Below, piece by piece: positions 7,356 through 14,994 of a DNA stretch of 64,000 nt; the first letter of the stretch is position 1, and the number at the start of each line of letters is the position of its first letter. The DNA is from Martinezella lusitana (GTDB lineage Bacteria; Pseudomonadota; Alphaproteobacteria; Rhizobiales; Rhizobiaceae): assembly GCF_010668395.1 (NCBI RefSeq), contig NZ_WUEY01000027.1, positions 17,390 to 81,389 on the forward strand, written 5' to 3'. Below the pieces are notes generated by a model, which was not told where the DNA came from, searched no databases, and worked only from the letters and a program-made list of their open reading frames with translations. A program made the position numbers and the translations under genes.

Positions 7356-9194
7356 ATGCGGACGGGATCCCTGATCCCGTTCTTCGAAAGGGCCGTTGGC
7401 TTGGCACAGCTGGTGCAGGACAGGGATATAGACGACTCGGAAGGCCCGAGCGGCGCTCGGATCGCACGCCGGCGCTGGACCCATCCGTTCGTGCTGATCC
7501 GCCGCATCTTCGGCAACGCCGTCTTTTCCAGCCTGACGCGCCGCATCCTGTTCTTCAACCTTGCGGCACTGGTCGTTCTTGTCGGCGGCATTCTCTACCT
7601 CAACCAGTTTCGCGAGGGGCTGATCGATGCGCGCGTCGAAAGCCTGCTGACCCAGGGCGAAATCATCGCCGGCGCCGTTTCCGCATCGGCATCGGTCGAT
7701 ACCAACTCCATCACCATCGATCCGCAGAAGCTCCTGGAGCTGCAGGCCGGCCAAAGCATCACCCCCGTTCCGAACGACGAGGATCTGGAATTCCCGATCG
7801 ATCCGGAAAAAGTGGCGCCGGTGCTGACCCGGCTGATCTCGCCGACACGCACCCGCGCCCGCATCTTCGATGCCGATGCCAACCTGCTGCTCGACAGCCG
7901 CCATCTCTATTCGCGCGGCCAGGTGCTGCGCTACGACCTGCCGCCGGTCGACGATGCGGCGCAGAGCTGGTCGGACTGGTTCAGCGGCCTGCTCAACAAG
8001 ATGCTGCAGCCGGGCAATCTGCCTGTCTACAAGGAAGCGCCCGGCGGTGACGGCTCGATCTATCCGGAGGTCATGAACGCGCTGACGGGCGTGCGCGGCG
8101 CTGTCGTGCGCACCACGGAGAAGGGCGAGCTGATCGTTTCGGTCGCCGTGCCGATCCAGCGTTTCCGCGCCGTGCTCGGCGTCCTGCTGCTGTCGACGCA
8201 GGCCGGCGATATCGACAAGATCGTTCATGCCGAACGCCTGGCGATCATGCGCGTCTTCGGCGTCGCGACGCTGGTCAACGTCGTGCTGTCGCTGCTGCTG
8301 TCGTCCACCATCGCCAATCCGCTGCGCCGGCTTTCGGCCGCCGCCATCCGCGTGCGCCGCGGCGGGGCGAAGGAGCGCGAGGAAATTCCCGATTTCTCGG
8401 CCCGCCAGGACGAGATCGGCAACCTGTCGATCGCGCTGCGCGACATGACCTCGGCGCTCTACGATCGCATCGACGCCATCGAAAGCTTCGCGGCCGATGT
8501 CAGCCACGAGCTGAAAAACCCGCTGACATCGCTGCGCAGCGCCGTCGAAACGCTGCCGCTTGCCAAGAGCGACGATTCCAAGAAGCGGCTCATGGATGTG
8601 ATCCAGCACGATGTCCGCCGCCTCGACCGCCTGATCAGCGATATCTCCGATGCATCGCGGCTCGATGCCGAACTTGCCCGCTCGGATGCCAAATCGATCG
8701 ACCTGGAAGTGCTGCTGCGCGACATGATCGAGATCTCGAGGCAGGTCGGGCACAGCAAGAAGGCCGTCGAGATCGAATATGCGGTCGATCGCAAGCCGGC
8801 CAACAAGTCCAAGTTCCTGATCGACGGCCACGATCTTCGTATCGGCCAGATCGTCACCAACCTCATCGAAAACGCCCGGTCCTTCGTTCCGACCGCCACC
8901 GGCAAGATCACCGTCCGGCTGACACGCACGCGGACGCGCTGCGTCGTCTATATCGAGGATAACGGCCCTGGCATCCAGGCCGAAAACATCGACCGTATCT
9001 TCGAACGCTTCTACACTGATCGGCCCGAGGCCGAAGGGTTCGGGCAGAATTCCGGTCTCGGTCTTTCCATCAGCCGGCAGATCGCCGAGGCGCATGGCGG
9101 ATCGCTGCGCGCCGAGAATATCGTCGACAGCGACGGCGTGACGCTGCACGGAGCCCGCTTCATTCTCTCGCTGCCCGCCCGGACGCCGGCTTGA
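7356..9194 (+). CDS. chvG: ChvG/ExoS, membrane sensor histidine kinase
   Basis: This sensor kinase (612 residues from the first ATG) phosphorylates ChvI. After an N-terminal cytoplasmic stretch there is TM1 (ILFFNLAALVVLVGGILYL), a periplasmic sensor region of about 200 residues, TM2 (VATLVNVVLSLLLSSTIAN), a HAMP domain, the H-box DVSHELKNPLTSL with His384, and an HATPase domain with NLIENARSF, DNGPGIQ and GLGLSI. In S. meliloti the periplasmic inhibitor ExoR acts on this domain. The N-terminus is somewhat longer than in known homologues, so a later start is possible. hprK overlaps or follows immediately. Confidence 0.95.
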   Translation: MRTGSLIPFFERAVGLAQLVQDRDIDDSEGPSGARIARRRWTHPFVLIRRIFGNAVFSSLTRRILFFNLAALVVLVGGILYLNQFREGLIDARVESLLTQGEIIAGAVSASASVDTNSITIDPQKLLELQAGQSITPVPNDEDLEFPIDPEKVAPVLTRLISPTRTRARIFDADANLLLDSRHLYSRGQVLRYDLPPVDDAAQSWSDWFSGLLNKMLQPGNLPVYKEAPGGDGSIYPEVMNALTGVRGAVVRTTEKGELIVSVAVPIQRFRAVLGVLLLSTQAGDIDKIVHAERLAIMRVFGVATLVNVVLSLLLSSTIANPLRRLSAAAIRVRRGGAKEREEIPDFSARQDEIGNLSIALRDMTSALYDRIDAIESFAADVSHELKNPLTSLRSAVETLPLAKSDDSKKRLMDVIQHDVRRLDRLISDISDASRLDAELARSDAKSIDLEVLLRDMIEISRQVGHSKKAVEIEYAVDRKPANKSKFLIDGHDLRIGQIVTNLIENARSFVPTATGKITVRLTRTRTRCVVYIEDNGPGIQAENIDRIFERFYTDRPEAEGFGQNSGLGLSISRQIAEAHGGSLRAENIVDSDGVTLHGARFILSLPARTPA

Positions 9195-9202
9195 GCGGCG
9201 GC

Positions 9203-9655
9203 ATGACCGGCGAAACGACCAATATTCACGCCACGGCCATCCTCGTCGGCAAGACCGGGCTCCTGTTTCTAGGCCCCTCTGGCAGCGGCAAATCCAGCCT
9301 CGCCTTCTCGTGCCTGGCGGCCGCCAAGCCGCTCGGGCTTGCCGCAAGCCTGATCGCCGACGATCGCGTGCTGATCTCCGAGCAGGACGGCTCCCTGATC
9401 GCGGAATGTCCGCCGTCGATCGCCGGGTTGATGGAAATCCGCTATACCGGGATTGTTCGGATGCCTTACGTTTCGCGGGCCGAAATGCATTTCGCCGTCC
9501 GCCCCGTCGATCCGGCGACGGCTGAGAGGATGCCACCTGAGGACGAATGGATCGATATTACCGTATCCGCTCGGTTGCCCTTGATCCGTCTGTCTGCAAC
9601 CTCCGCGAATCCGCTGGCTGTAATCATGGCGAAAATCGGCGCAAGTTTGGGTTAA
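9203..9655 (+). CDS. hprK: HprK, truncated alphaproteobacterial HPr kinase/phosphorylase
   Basis: A 150-residue protein corresponding only to the C-terminal catalytic domain of HPr kinase (Firmicute HprK is about 310 residues). Walker A is GPSGSGKS at 24-31, LIADDRVLI resembles the acidic strand, and MEIRYTGIVRMPY corresponds to the HprK signature. Short HprK is normal in alphaproteobacteria and phosphorylates a serine of HPr. An alternative TTG at 9191 overlaps the chvG stop; ATG 9203 is preferred. The position between chvG and the PTS genes links envelope sensing to PTS control. Confidence 0.92.
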   Translation: MTGETTNIHATAILVGKTGLLFLGPSGSGKSSLAFSCLAAAKPLGLAASLIADDRVLISEQDGSLIAECPPSIAGLMEIRYTGIVRMPYVSRAEMHFAVRPVDPATAERMPPEDEWIDITVSARLPLIRLSATSANPLAVIMAKIGASLG

Positions 9656-9806
9656 TAGGCCATTTAGGCCCCTACAGGCGTTCAAATCCTATATTTTAAG
9701 CTTGCACTTCGTCTTTTCATCGCCAAGATGTCCCCCCACGGTGGACGGCATTGCTGCATTGCGATATGGGCCACCTGTTTGCATATGCAATGGGAGCAGT
9801 AATATC

Positions 9807-10208
9807 ATGATTGGACTTGTGCTTGTCACTCATGGCAAGCTGGCTGAAGAGTTTCGGCATGCTGTCGAGCATGTCGTTGGTCCGCAGAAGTTCATAGAAA
9901 CGGTATGCATTGGTCCCGAGGACGATATGGACAAGCGCCGGCAGGACATTCTGCAGGCCGTCGCGGGCGCCGACGACGGGCACGGCGTCATCATCCTCAC
10001 CGACATGTTCGGCGGCACTCCTTCCAATCTCGCAATCTCCGTCATGAATAGCGGCCATACCGAGGTCATCGCCGGCGTCAATCTGCCGATGCTGATCAAG
10101 CTTGCCGGCGTGCGCGGCGACAACAACATGGAAAGGGCTCTGGTGGAAGCTTCGGAGGCAGGTCGCAAATATATCAACGTGGCCAGCCGCGTGCTTAGCG
10201 GCAAATAA
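9807..10208 (+). CDS. manX: EIIA-Man-type PTS protein (regulatory PTS)
   Basis: A 133-residue EIIA of the mannose family, with phospho-acceptor His9 in LVLVTHGKLA and the downstream motif LTDMFGGTPSN. GGGAG at 9792-9796 sets the start 10 bases later. No EIIB, EIIC or EIID partner genes are near, so it probably works in a regulatory phosphorelay with HPr rather than in sugar transport, as reported for rhizobial PTS-Ntr systems. It lies between hprK and ptsH. In rhizobia it is variously named manX, ptsM or EIIA-Man. Confidence 0.93.
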   Translation: MIGLVLVTHGKLAEEFRHAVEHVVGPQKFIETVCIGPEDDMDKRRQDILQAVAGADDGHGVIILTDMFGGTPSNLAISVMNSGHTEVIAGVNLPMLIKLAGVRGDNNMERALVEASEAGRKYINVASRVLSGK

Positions 10209-10227
10209 CGAGGCAAGCACAGCCCCC

Positions 10228-10509
10228 ATGACCATGACCGAGCTTTCCCGGGAACTCCTCATCATCAACAAACGGGGCCTGCACGCCCGAGCCTCCGCAA
10301 AATTCGTACAAACCGTCGAAGCATACGATGCCGCGATCACCGTTTCGAAGGACGGCACCACGGTCGGCGGCAATTCGATCATGGGCCTGATGATGCTGGC
10401 CGCCAGTCCCGGCTGCAGCGTGCTGGTGACGGCAAGCGGCAATCAGGCGGCCGAAGCGCTCGAGGCGCTCGATCAGCTGGTGGCCAACAAGTTCGGCGAG
10501 GAAATGTAA
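10228..10509 (+). CDS. ptsH: HPr phosphocarrier protein (NPr-like)
   Basis: A 93-residue HPr carrying active-site His19 in KRGLHARASAKF. The regulatory serine region is GGNSIMGLMMLAA, so both EI-dependent histidine and HprK-dependent serine phosphorylation are plausible. It starts 19 bases after the EIIA gene; ATG 10234 is an alternative start. No ptsI is in the window; in rhizobia ptsP (EI-Ntr) is elsewhere. The set hprK-EIIA-HPr without permeases indicates a regulatory PTS. Confidence 0.95.
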   Translation: MTMTELSRELLIINKRGLHARASAKFVQTVEAYDAAITVSKDGTTVGGNSIMGLMMLAASPGCSVLVTASGNQAAEALEALDQLVANKFGEEM

Positions 10510-10531
10510 GGTTTCCTCCGGCCATTGCCGG

Positions 10532-10561
10532 GATATAAAGACATAAAGACTTCTTTATATC
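10532..10561. promoter_or_regulatory. Putative ArsR-type operator upstream of ahcY (three half-sites)
   Basis: ATAAAGA occurs at 10535-10541 and again at 10543-10549, exactly 8 bases apart, followed by its inverted copy TCTTTAT at 10552-10558. The second and third form a perfect inverted repeat with a 2-base spacer. The outer arms GATATAAAGA (10532-10541) and TCTTTATATC (10552-10561) also pair. ArsR-family regulators of SAM/SAH recycling (SahR/SamR type) control ahcY in other proteobacteria, so such a protein is the likely ligand; this is inference. Confidence 0.6.
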
Positions 10562-10605
10562 ATTATTGATTTCCACCCTGAAGCCTGCTACACGGCATCA
10601 TCCTA

Positions 10606-10633
10606 CACGCTATAGCGTGCAATTTTTGTTGCA
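10606..10633. promoter_or_regulatory. Palindrome and small hairpin in the ahcY leader
   Basis: A perfect 14-bp palindrome CACGCTATAGCGTG lies at 10606-10619. It is followed by TGCAA/TTGCA arms around TTTTTG (10618-10633). The pair sits 60-85 bases before the ahcY start, in the expected promoter or leader zone. The function is unknown; I could not match it to a known riboswitch. Confidence 0.4.
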
Positions 10634-10690
10634 TTCGGCTGAGGCGTTTGCCCGCGGCGCGACTGCATCGTTCAGGCTGGAGACCCACTG

Positions 10691-12091
10691 ATGAGCACTG
10701 AAAAGGACTACGTCGTCGCTGATATCGGCCTTGCCGACTTCGGCCGCAAGGAAATCTCGATCGCCGAAACCGAAATGCCGGGCCTGATGGCCTGCCGCGC
10801 CGAATTCGGCGAAGCGCAGCCGCTGAAGGGCGCACGCATCACCGGCTCCCTGCACATGACGATCCAGACCGCCGTTCTCATCGAGACACTGGTCGCGCTC
10901 GGCGCTCAGGTCCGCTGGGCCTCCTGCAACATCTTCTCCACGCAGGACCATGCCGCCGCAGCGATCGCCGCCTCCGGCGTTCCGGTCTTCGCGATCAAGG
11001 GCGAAAGCCTCGAAGACTACTGGATCTACACCGACAAGATCTTCCAGTGGACCGATGGCGGCCTCTCCAACATGATCCTCGACGATGGCGGCGACGCCAC
11101 GATGTACATCCTGCTCGGCGCCCGCGCCGAAGCCGGCGAGGACGTGCTCTCCCATCCGCATTCGGAAGAAGAGGAAATCCTCTTCGCGCAGATCAAGAAG
11201 CGCCTTCAGGCTTCGCCGGGCTGGTTCACCAAGCAGCGCGACGCCATCAAGGGCGTGACCGAAGAAACCACGACCGGCGTCAACCGCCTCTACCAGCTCA
11301 GCCAGAAGGGCCTGCTGCCCTTCCCGGCCATCAACGTCAACGATAGCGTCACCAAGTCGAAGTTCGACAACAAGTACGGCTGCAAGGAATCGCTGGTCGA
11401 CGGCATCCGCCGCGCCACCGACGTGATGATGGCCGGCAAGGTCGCCGTCGTCTGCGGCTACGGCGACGTCGGCAAGGGTTCCGCCGCTTCGCTTTCCGGC
11501 GCCGGCGCCCGCGTCAAGGTCACCGAAGTCGATCCGATCTGCGCCCTTCAGGCTGCCATGGACGGCTACGAAGTCGTTCAGCTCGAAGACGTCGTTTCGA
11601 GCGCCGACATCTTCATCACCACGACCGGCAACAAGGATGTCATCCGCATCGACCACATGCGCGCGATGAAGGACATGGCGATCGTCGGCAACATCGGCCA
11701 CTTCGACAACGAAATCCAGGTTGCCGCGCTGCGGAACCAGAAGTGGACGAATATCAAGCCGCAGGTCGACCTGGTCGAGTTCTCCAAGGGCAACCGCATC
11801 ATCCTTCTGTCCGAAGGCCGCCTGCTGAACCTGGGCAACGCCACCGGCCACCCGTCCTTCGTGATGTCGGCTTCCTTCACCAACCAGACGTTGGCGCAGA
11901 TCGAGCTGTTCACCAAGCCCGGCCACTACAAGAACGAGGTCTACGTTCTGCCGAAGCACCTCGACGAGAAGGTCGCCCGCCTGCATCTGGCCAAGCTCGG
12001 CGTAAAGCTGACGGAGCTTTCGGAAGAGCAGGCTTCGTATATCGGCGTAACGCCGAAAGGTCCTTTCAAGTCCGACCACTACAGATACTGA
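10691..12091 (+). CDS. ahcY: AhcY, S-adenosylhomocysteinase
   Basis: This 466-residue NAD-dependent enzyme reversibly splits S-adenosylhomocysteine to adenosine and homocysteine, relieving inhibition of SAM-dependent methylases. Visible motifs are the N-terminal GARITGSLHMTIQTA, substrate region EETTTGVNRLYQ, the NAD-binding CGYGDVGKGSA, and the C-terminal KSDHYRY, which contributes to the NAD site. The length includes the insertion seen in many bacterial homologues. GGAG precedes the ATG. It stands alone between a putative ArsR-type operator and a strong terminator. Confidence 0.98.
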   Translation: MSTEKDYVVADIGLADFGRKEISIAETEMPGLMACRAEFGEAQPLKGARITGSLHMTIQTAVLIETLVALGAQVRWASCNIFSTQDHAAAAIAASGVPVFAIKGESLEDYWIYTDKIFQWTDGGLSNMILDDGGDATMYILLGARAEAGEDVLSHPHSEEEEILFAQIKKRLQASPGWFTKQRDAIKGVTEETTTGVNRLYQLSQKGLLPFPAINVNDSVTKSKFDNKYGCKESLVDGIRRATDVMMAGKVAVVCGYGDVGKGSAASLSGAGARVKVTEVDPICALQAAMDGYEVVQLEDVVSSADIFITTTGNKDVIRIDHMRAMKDMAIVGNIGHFDNEIQVAALRNQKWTNIKPQVDLVEFSKGNRIILLSEGRLLNLGNATGHPSFVMSASFTNQTLAQIELFTKPGHYKNEVYVLPKHLDEKVARLHLAKLGVKLTELSEEQASYIGVTPKGPFKSDHYRY

Positions 12092-12121
12092 TTAGCAAAT
12101 CACTATCCACAACATCTTGTG

Positions 12122-12156
12122 GCCCTGGCATTGACAAATGCCGGGGCTTATTTTTT
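12122..12156 (+). terminator. Rho-independent terminator of ahcY
   Basis: An 11-bp stem, GCCCTGGCATT (12122-12132) with AAATGCCGGGGC (to 12147), one G-U pair and a short loop, is followed by TTATTTTTT. It lies 30 bases after the ahcY stop and separates ahcY from divL. Confidence 0.9.
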
Positions 12157-12219
12157 AGCCAGCTCCCTTCCCGCAGATTCCCTTAGGCAGTATTGTTTTT
12201 ACACTTGATTCGTGACGAA

Positions 12220-12233
12220 CCGGGCATGCCCGG
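12220..12233. other. Perfect 14-bp palindrome in the ahcY-divL gap
   Basis: CCGGGCATGCCCGG is self-complementary over 14 bases. It lies in the 317-base gene-free interval 12092-12408 between the ahcY terminator and the repeat before divL. It could be a protein-binding site or a hairpin; nothing more can be said. Confidence 0.4.
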
Positions 12234-12273
12234 AGCCATGAAAATGGGATGTCTTGTCAGGATGCGGCACAGT

Positions 12274-12385
12274 AGAGCCGGATGATTCCAGGTCGATCCG
12301 GCCTGAAATCTGAATCGGCTCTGCAATCAAATAAGTAGAACATGATGTCGTCCGAAAACCGCTTGCACTTTTCGGCATCATGCTC
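12274..12385. repeat. Palindromic repeat upstream of divL (family with 7204-7313)
   Basis: It shares with the chvG-upstream copy the opening AGAGCCGGATGATT, the CTGAAATC block, the internal CGTCCGAAAACCGC and the closing CGGCATCATGCTC (12373-12385). The left arm of the last hairpin is degraded (AACATGATGTCG). It ends 23 bases before the divL ATG, so the divL ribosome-binding site (GGACGGAG) directly follows the hairpin. Confidence 0.8.
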
Positions 12386-12408
12386 TGAAGGACGGAGACA
12401 GGCCTCTT

Positions 12409-14994
12409 ATGTCTGAAGGGGAAGACAACCTGCATCAGCCAGCGCTACGCCGAGCGGCAGTGCGGTTGCGGCAGGGCAGCGCATATCGGCTTCCAGAGCG
12501 GGCGAAGCGCGGAAATGACGGTGGCCGGCTGGCCTCGCTGACCCGCCTGCTGCGGCTCAGCGTCTTTGGCGGTCTCGCGACCGGCCTGGCAGGACCCGTT
12601 CTCGCGCAGAGCAACGCTGTGACGCAGACAGGCATGCGCCTCTTCACCTCCTCGGAAATGGCTGTCTGCTCCGTCATCATCGGTGTCATCTCGGCAGCGC
12701 TTCTGTCGACCATGTGGATGGTCCGGCAGCGCGGCAATATGGAAAGCGAAAGCCGCGAGATCCGTACGGCTCTCTCCGATGCCAACCAGCGCATTTCGCA
12801 ATATCAGGCGCTGATCGCCGACAAGAACCGCCGGATCGTCATCTGGGACGGCCAGAATGCGCGCCCGGAACTGCTCGGCCAGCTTCCGGTCGAGACCGGC
12901 GCCCCCCAGGACAACGAATTCCTCGCCTTCGGGCGCTGGCTGAAATCATGGTCGGCCGGCGAGCTCGACAAGGCAATCGACAAGCTGCGCGGCAACGGCC
13001 AGAGCTTCGACATGGTGGTCGAAACCAACCGTGACGAAATCCTGGAAGCGCAAGGGCGCATTTCCGGCGGACGGGCCTTCGTTCGCTTCATCGCGCTCAA
13101 CAATCTGCGCGCGGAACTGGCCGAGCTGAAGATCGAGCGCGAACGGCTGATGACGTCGATCTCCACCTTCCAGAACCTGCTCGACGCCATCGACCTGCCG
13201 GTCTGGCAACGCGATGCGGAAGGCGCGCTGACCTGGGTCAACCAGGCCTATGGCGAAGCCGTGGAAGCGGTGTCTACCGATGAGGCCGTGCGCGAAGGAC
13301 GCGAATTCCTGACGACCGTGACCCGTGAGCGCATTCGCGCCGCGACCACGCCGGAATCGCCCTTCCACGACAAGATTTCGACCGTCGTGCACGGCAACCG
13401 CACCTTCTTCGACGTCGTCGACGTGAAGGCTCCGAACGGTTCCGCCGGCATCGCCATCGACGTGTCCGAAGCGGAGGCCGTCCGGGCCGAGCTGGCGCGC
13501 ACGCTGAAGAGCCACGCCGAAACGCTCGACCATCTCGCAACCCCGGTCGCGATCTTCGATGGCGACAGGCGGCTGCAGTTCTACAACCAGGCCTTCGTCC
13601 AGCTCTGGGAGCTCGACATCGCCTTCCTCGAGAAGCGACCCGACAATAGCGAGCTTCTGGACCGGCTGCGCGGCGCCAAGAAGCTGCCGGAGCAGCTGAA
13701 CTGGAAGACGTGGAAGGACGGCGTCCTTTCGGTCTATCGCGCCCTCGACACGCAGACCGATCTCTGGCACTTGCCCAATGGCCAGATCCTTCGGGTTTTC
13801 GCCACCGCCCATCCGCAGGGGGGCGCCACCTGGGTATTCGAGAACCTGACCGAGCAGGTCGATCTCGAAACGCGCTACAATACGCTGGTCAAGGTTCAGG
13901 GCGAGACCATCGACCATCTCTCCGAGGGCGTTGCCGTTTTCGGGCCTGATGGCCGCATCCGCCTTTCCAACCCGGCCTTCCGTATCCTCTGGAACATCAC
14001 CGAGGCGCAGGCGAAGCCCGACACGCATATCCAGGCCTTGGCGGAGGCCTGCGCTCCCTCTTACGACCGGCCGGACGGCTGGAAGCGGTTTGCCGAGCAG
14101 ATCACCAGCTTCGACGACGAGCGCCCGTCATCCCAAGGCACGCTGGAGCTCTATTCCAATCTGGTGCTCGACTACGCCGTCATTCCGCTGCCGAACGCAC
14201 AGACCATGCTGACCTTCGTCAACAAGACCGACAGCGTGCGCGCCGAACGGGCACTGACGGAGAAGAACGAAGCGCTGCTGAAGGCGGACGAGCTGAAGAA
14301 CGATTTCGTCCAGCATGTGTCCTACGAGCTGCGCTCGCCGCTGACCAACATCATCGGCTTCACGGACCTCCTGAAGACGCCGGGCATCGGCTCGCTGAAC
14401 GAACGGCAGGCCGAGTATATCGACCATATCTCCACCTCCTCCTCGGTGCTTCTGACGCTGGTCAACGATATTCTCGACCTGGCGACGGTCGATGCCGGCA
14501 TCATGCGGCTGAACTATTCCGAGATCGTGCTCAACGACCTGCTCGACGAAGTGTCGATGCAGATCGCCGACCGGCTGCAGGAAAGCGGCGTGACGCTCGA
14601 AATCACCGTGCCGGCGCAACTCGGCTCCATGGTCGCCGATCAGCAGCGCCTGAAGCAGATCCTGCTGAAGCTTCTGACCAATGCCGCCAATTTCGCGCCC
14701 GAGGGATCGACGATCTCGCTCAAGTGCGGGCGCGAAGGGTCGGATTTTGTCTTCTCGGTCTCCGACAAGGGTCCTGGCATACCGGAAGACCTGATCCAGA
14801 GCGTCTTCAACCGCTTCGCCTCCGGCGGCAAGGGCAGCAAGCGCAGCGGCGCGGGCCTCGGCCTTTCCATCGTCGAAAGCTTCGTCAGCCTGCATGACGG
14901 CGAAGTCTCGATCGAAAGCCAGCCAGGCAAGGGAACGATAGTGACCTGCCGGATTCCCTCCGCTGAATTGCCTCACTCCGTCGCTGCAGAATGA
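12409..14994 (+). CDS. divL: DivL, atypical sensor kinase with tyrosine in place of the H-box histidine
   Basis: This 861-residue membrane protein has hydrophobic segments at about 51-66 and 84-105, two or three PAS-like regions (from about 260 to 600), a dimerisation domain and an HATPase domain (DKGPGIPED, GAGLGLSIVES). The H-box reads HVSYELRSPL, so Tyr639 replaces the usual histidine; this is the hallmark of DivL, a regulator of the CckA-CtrA cell-cycle pathway that responds to DivK~P. The alphaproteobacterial gene neighbourhood fits. Its stop overlaps the next gene as ATGA. The product is expected at the inner membrane, probably polar (family knowledge). Confidence 0.9.
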   Translation: MSEGEDNLHQPALRRAAVRLRQGSAYRLPERAKRGNDGGRLASLTRLLRLSVFGGLATGLAGPVLAQSNAVTQTGMRLFTSSEMAVCSVIIGVISAALLSTMWMVRQRGNMESESREIRTALSDANQRISQYQALIADKNRRIVIWDGQNARPELLGQLPVETGAPQDNEFLAFGRWLKSWSAGELDKAIDKLRGNGQSFDMVVETNRDEILEAQGRISGGRAFVRFIALNNLRAELAELKIERERLMTSISTFQNLLDAIDLPVWQRDAEGALTWVNQAYGEAVEAVSTDEAVREGREFLTTVTRERIRAATTPESPFHDKISTVVHGNRTFFDVVDVKAPNGSAGIAIDVSEAEAVRAELARTLKSHAETLDHLATPVAIFDGDRRLQFYNQAFVQLWELDIAFLEKRPDNSELLDRLRGAKKLPEQLNWKTWKDGVLSVYRALDTQTDLWHLPNGQILRVFATAHPQGGATWVFENLTEQVDLETRYNTLVKVQGETIDHLSEGVAVFGPDGRIRLSNPAFRILWNITEAQAKPDTHIQALAEACAPSYDRPDGWKRFAEQITSFDDERPSSQGTLELYSNLVLDYAVIPLPNAQTMLTFVNKTDSVRAERALTEKNEALLKADELKNDFVQHVSYELRSPLTNIIGFTDLLKTPGIGSLNERQAEYIDHISTSSSVLLTLVNDILDLATVDAGIMRLNYSEIVLNDLLDEVSMQIADRLQESGVTLEITVPAQLGSMVADQQRLKQILLKLLTNAANFAPEGSTISLKCGREGSDFVFSVSDKGPGIPEDLIQSVFNRFASGGKGSKRSGAGLGLSIVESFVSLHDGEVSIESQPGKGTIVTCRIPSAELPHSVAAE

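Noticed and set aside
7320..9536. 738-codon open frame antisense to chvG and hprK
   Set aside because: It overlaps two well-supported genes and has a low-complexity Arg/Asp-rich translation, a GC-rich antisense artefact.
10510..10690. A SAM-II or SAH riboswitch before ahcY
   Set aside because: The inverted repeats here are short and AT-rich with an operator-like layout; I could not match the conserved core or pseudoknot of SAM-II or SAH aptamers. A covariance-model search would settle it.
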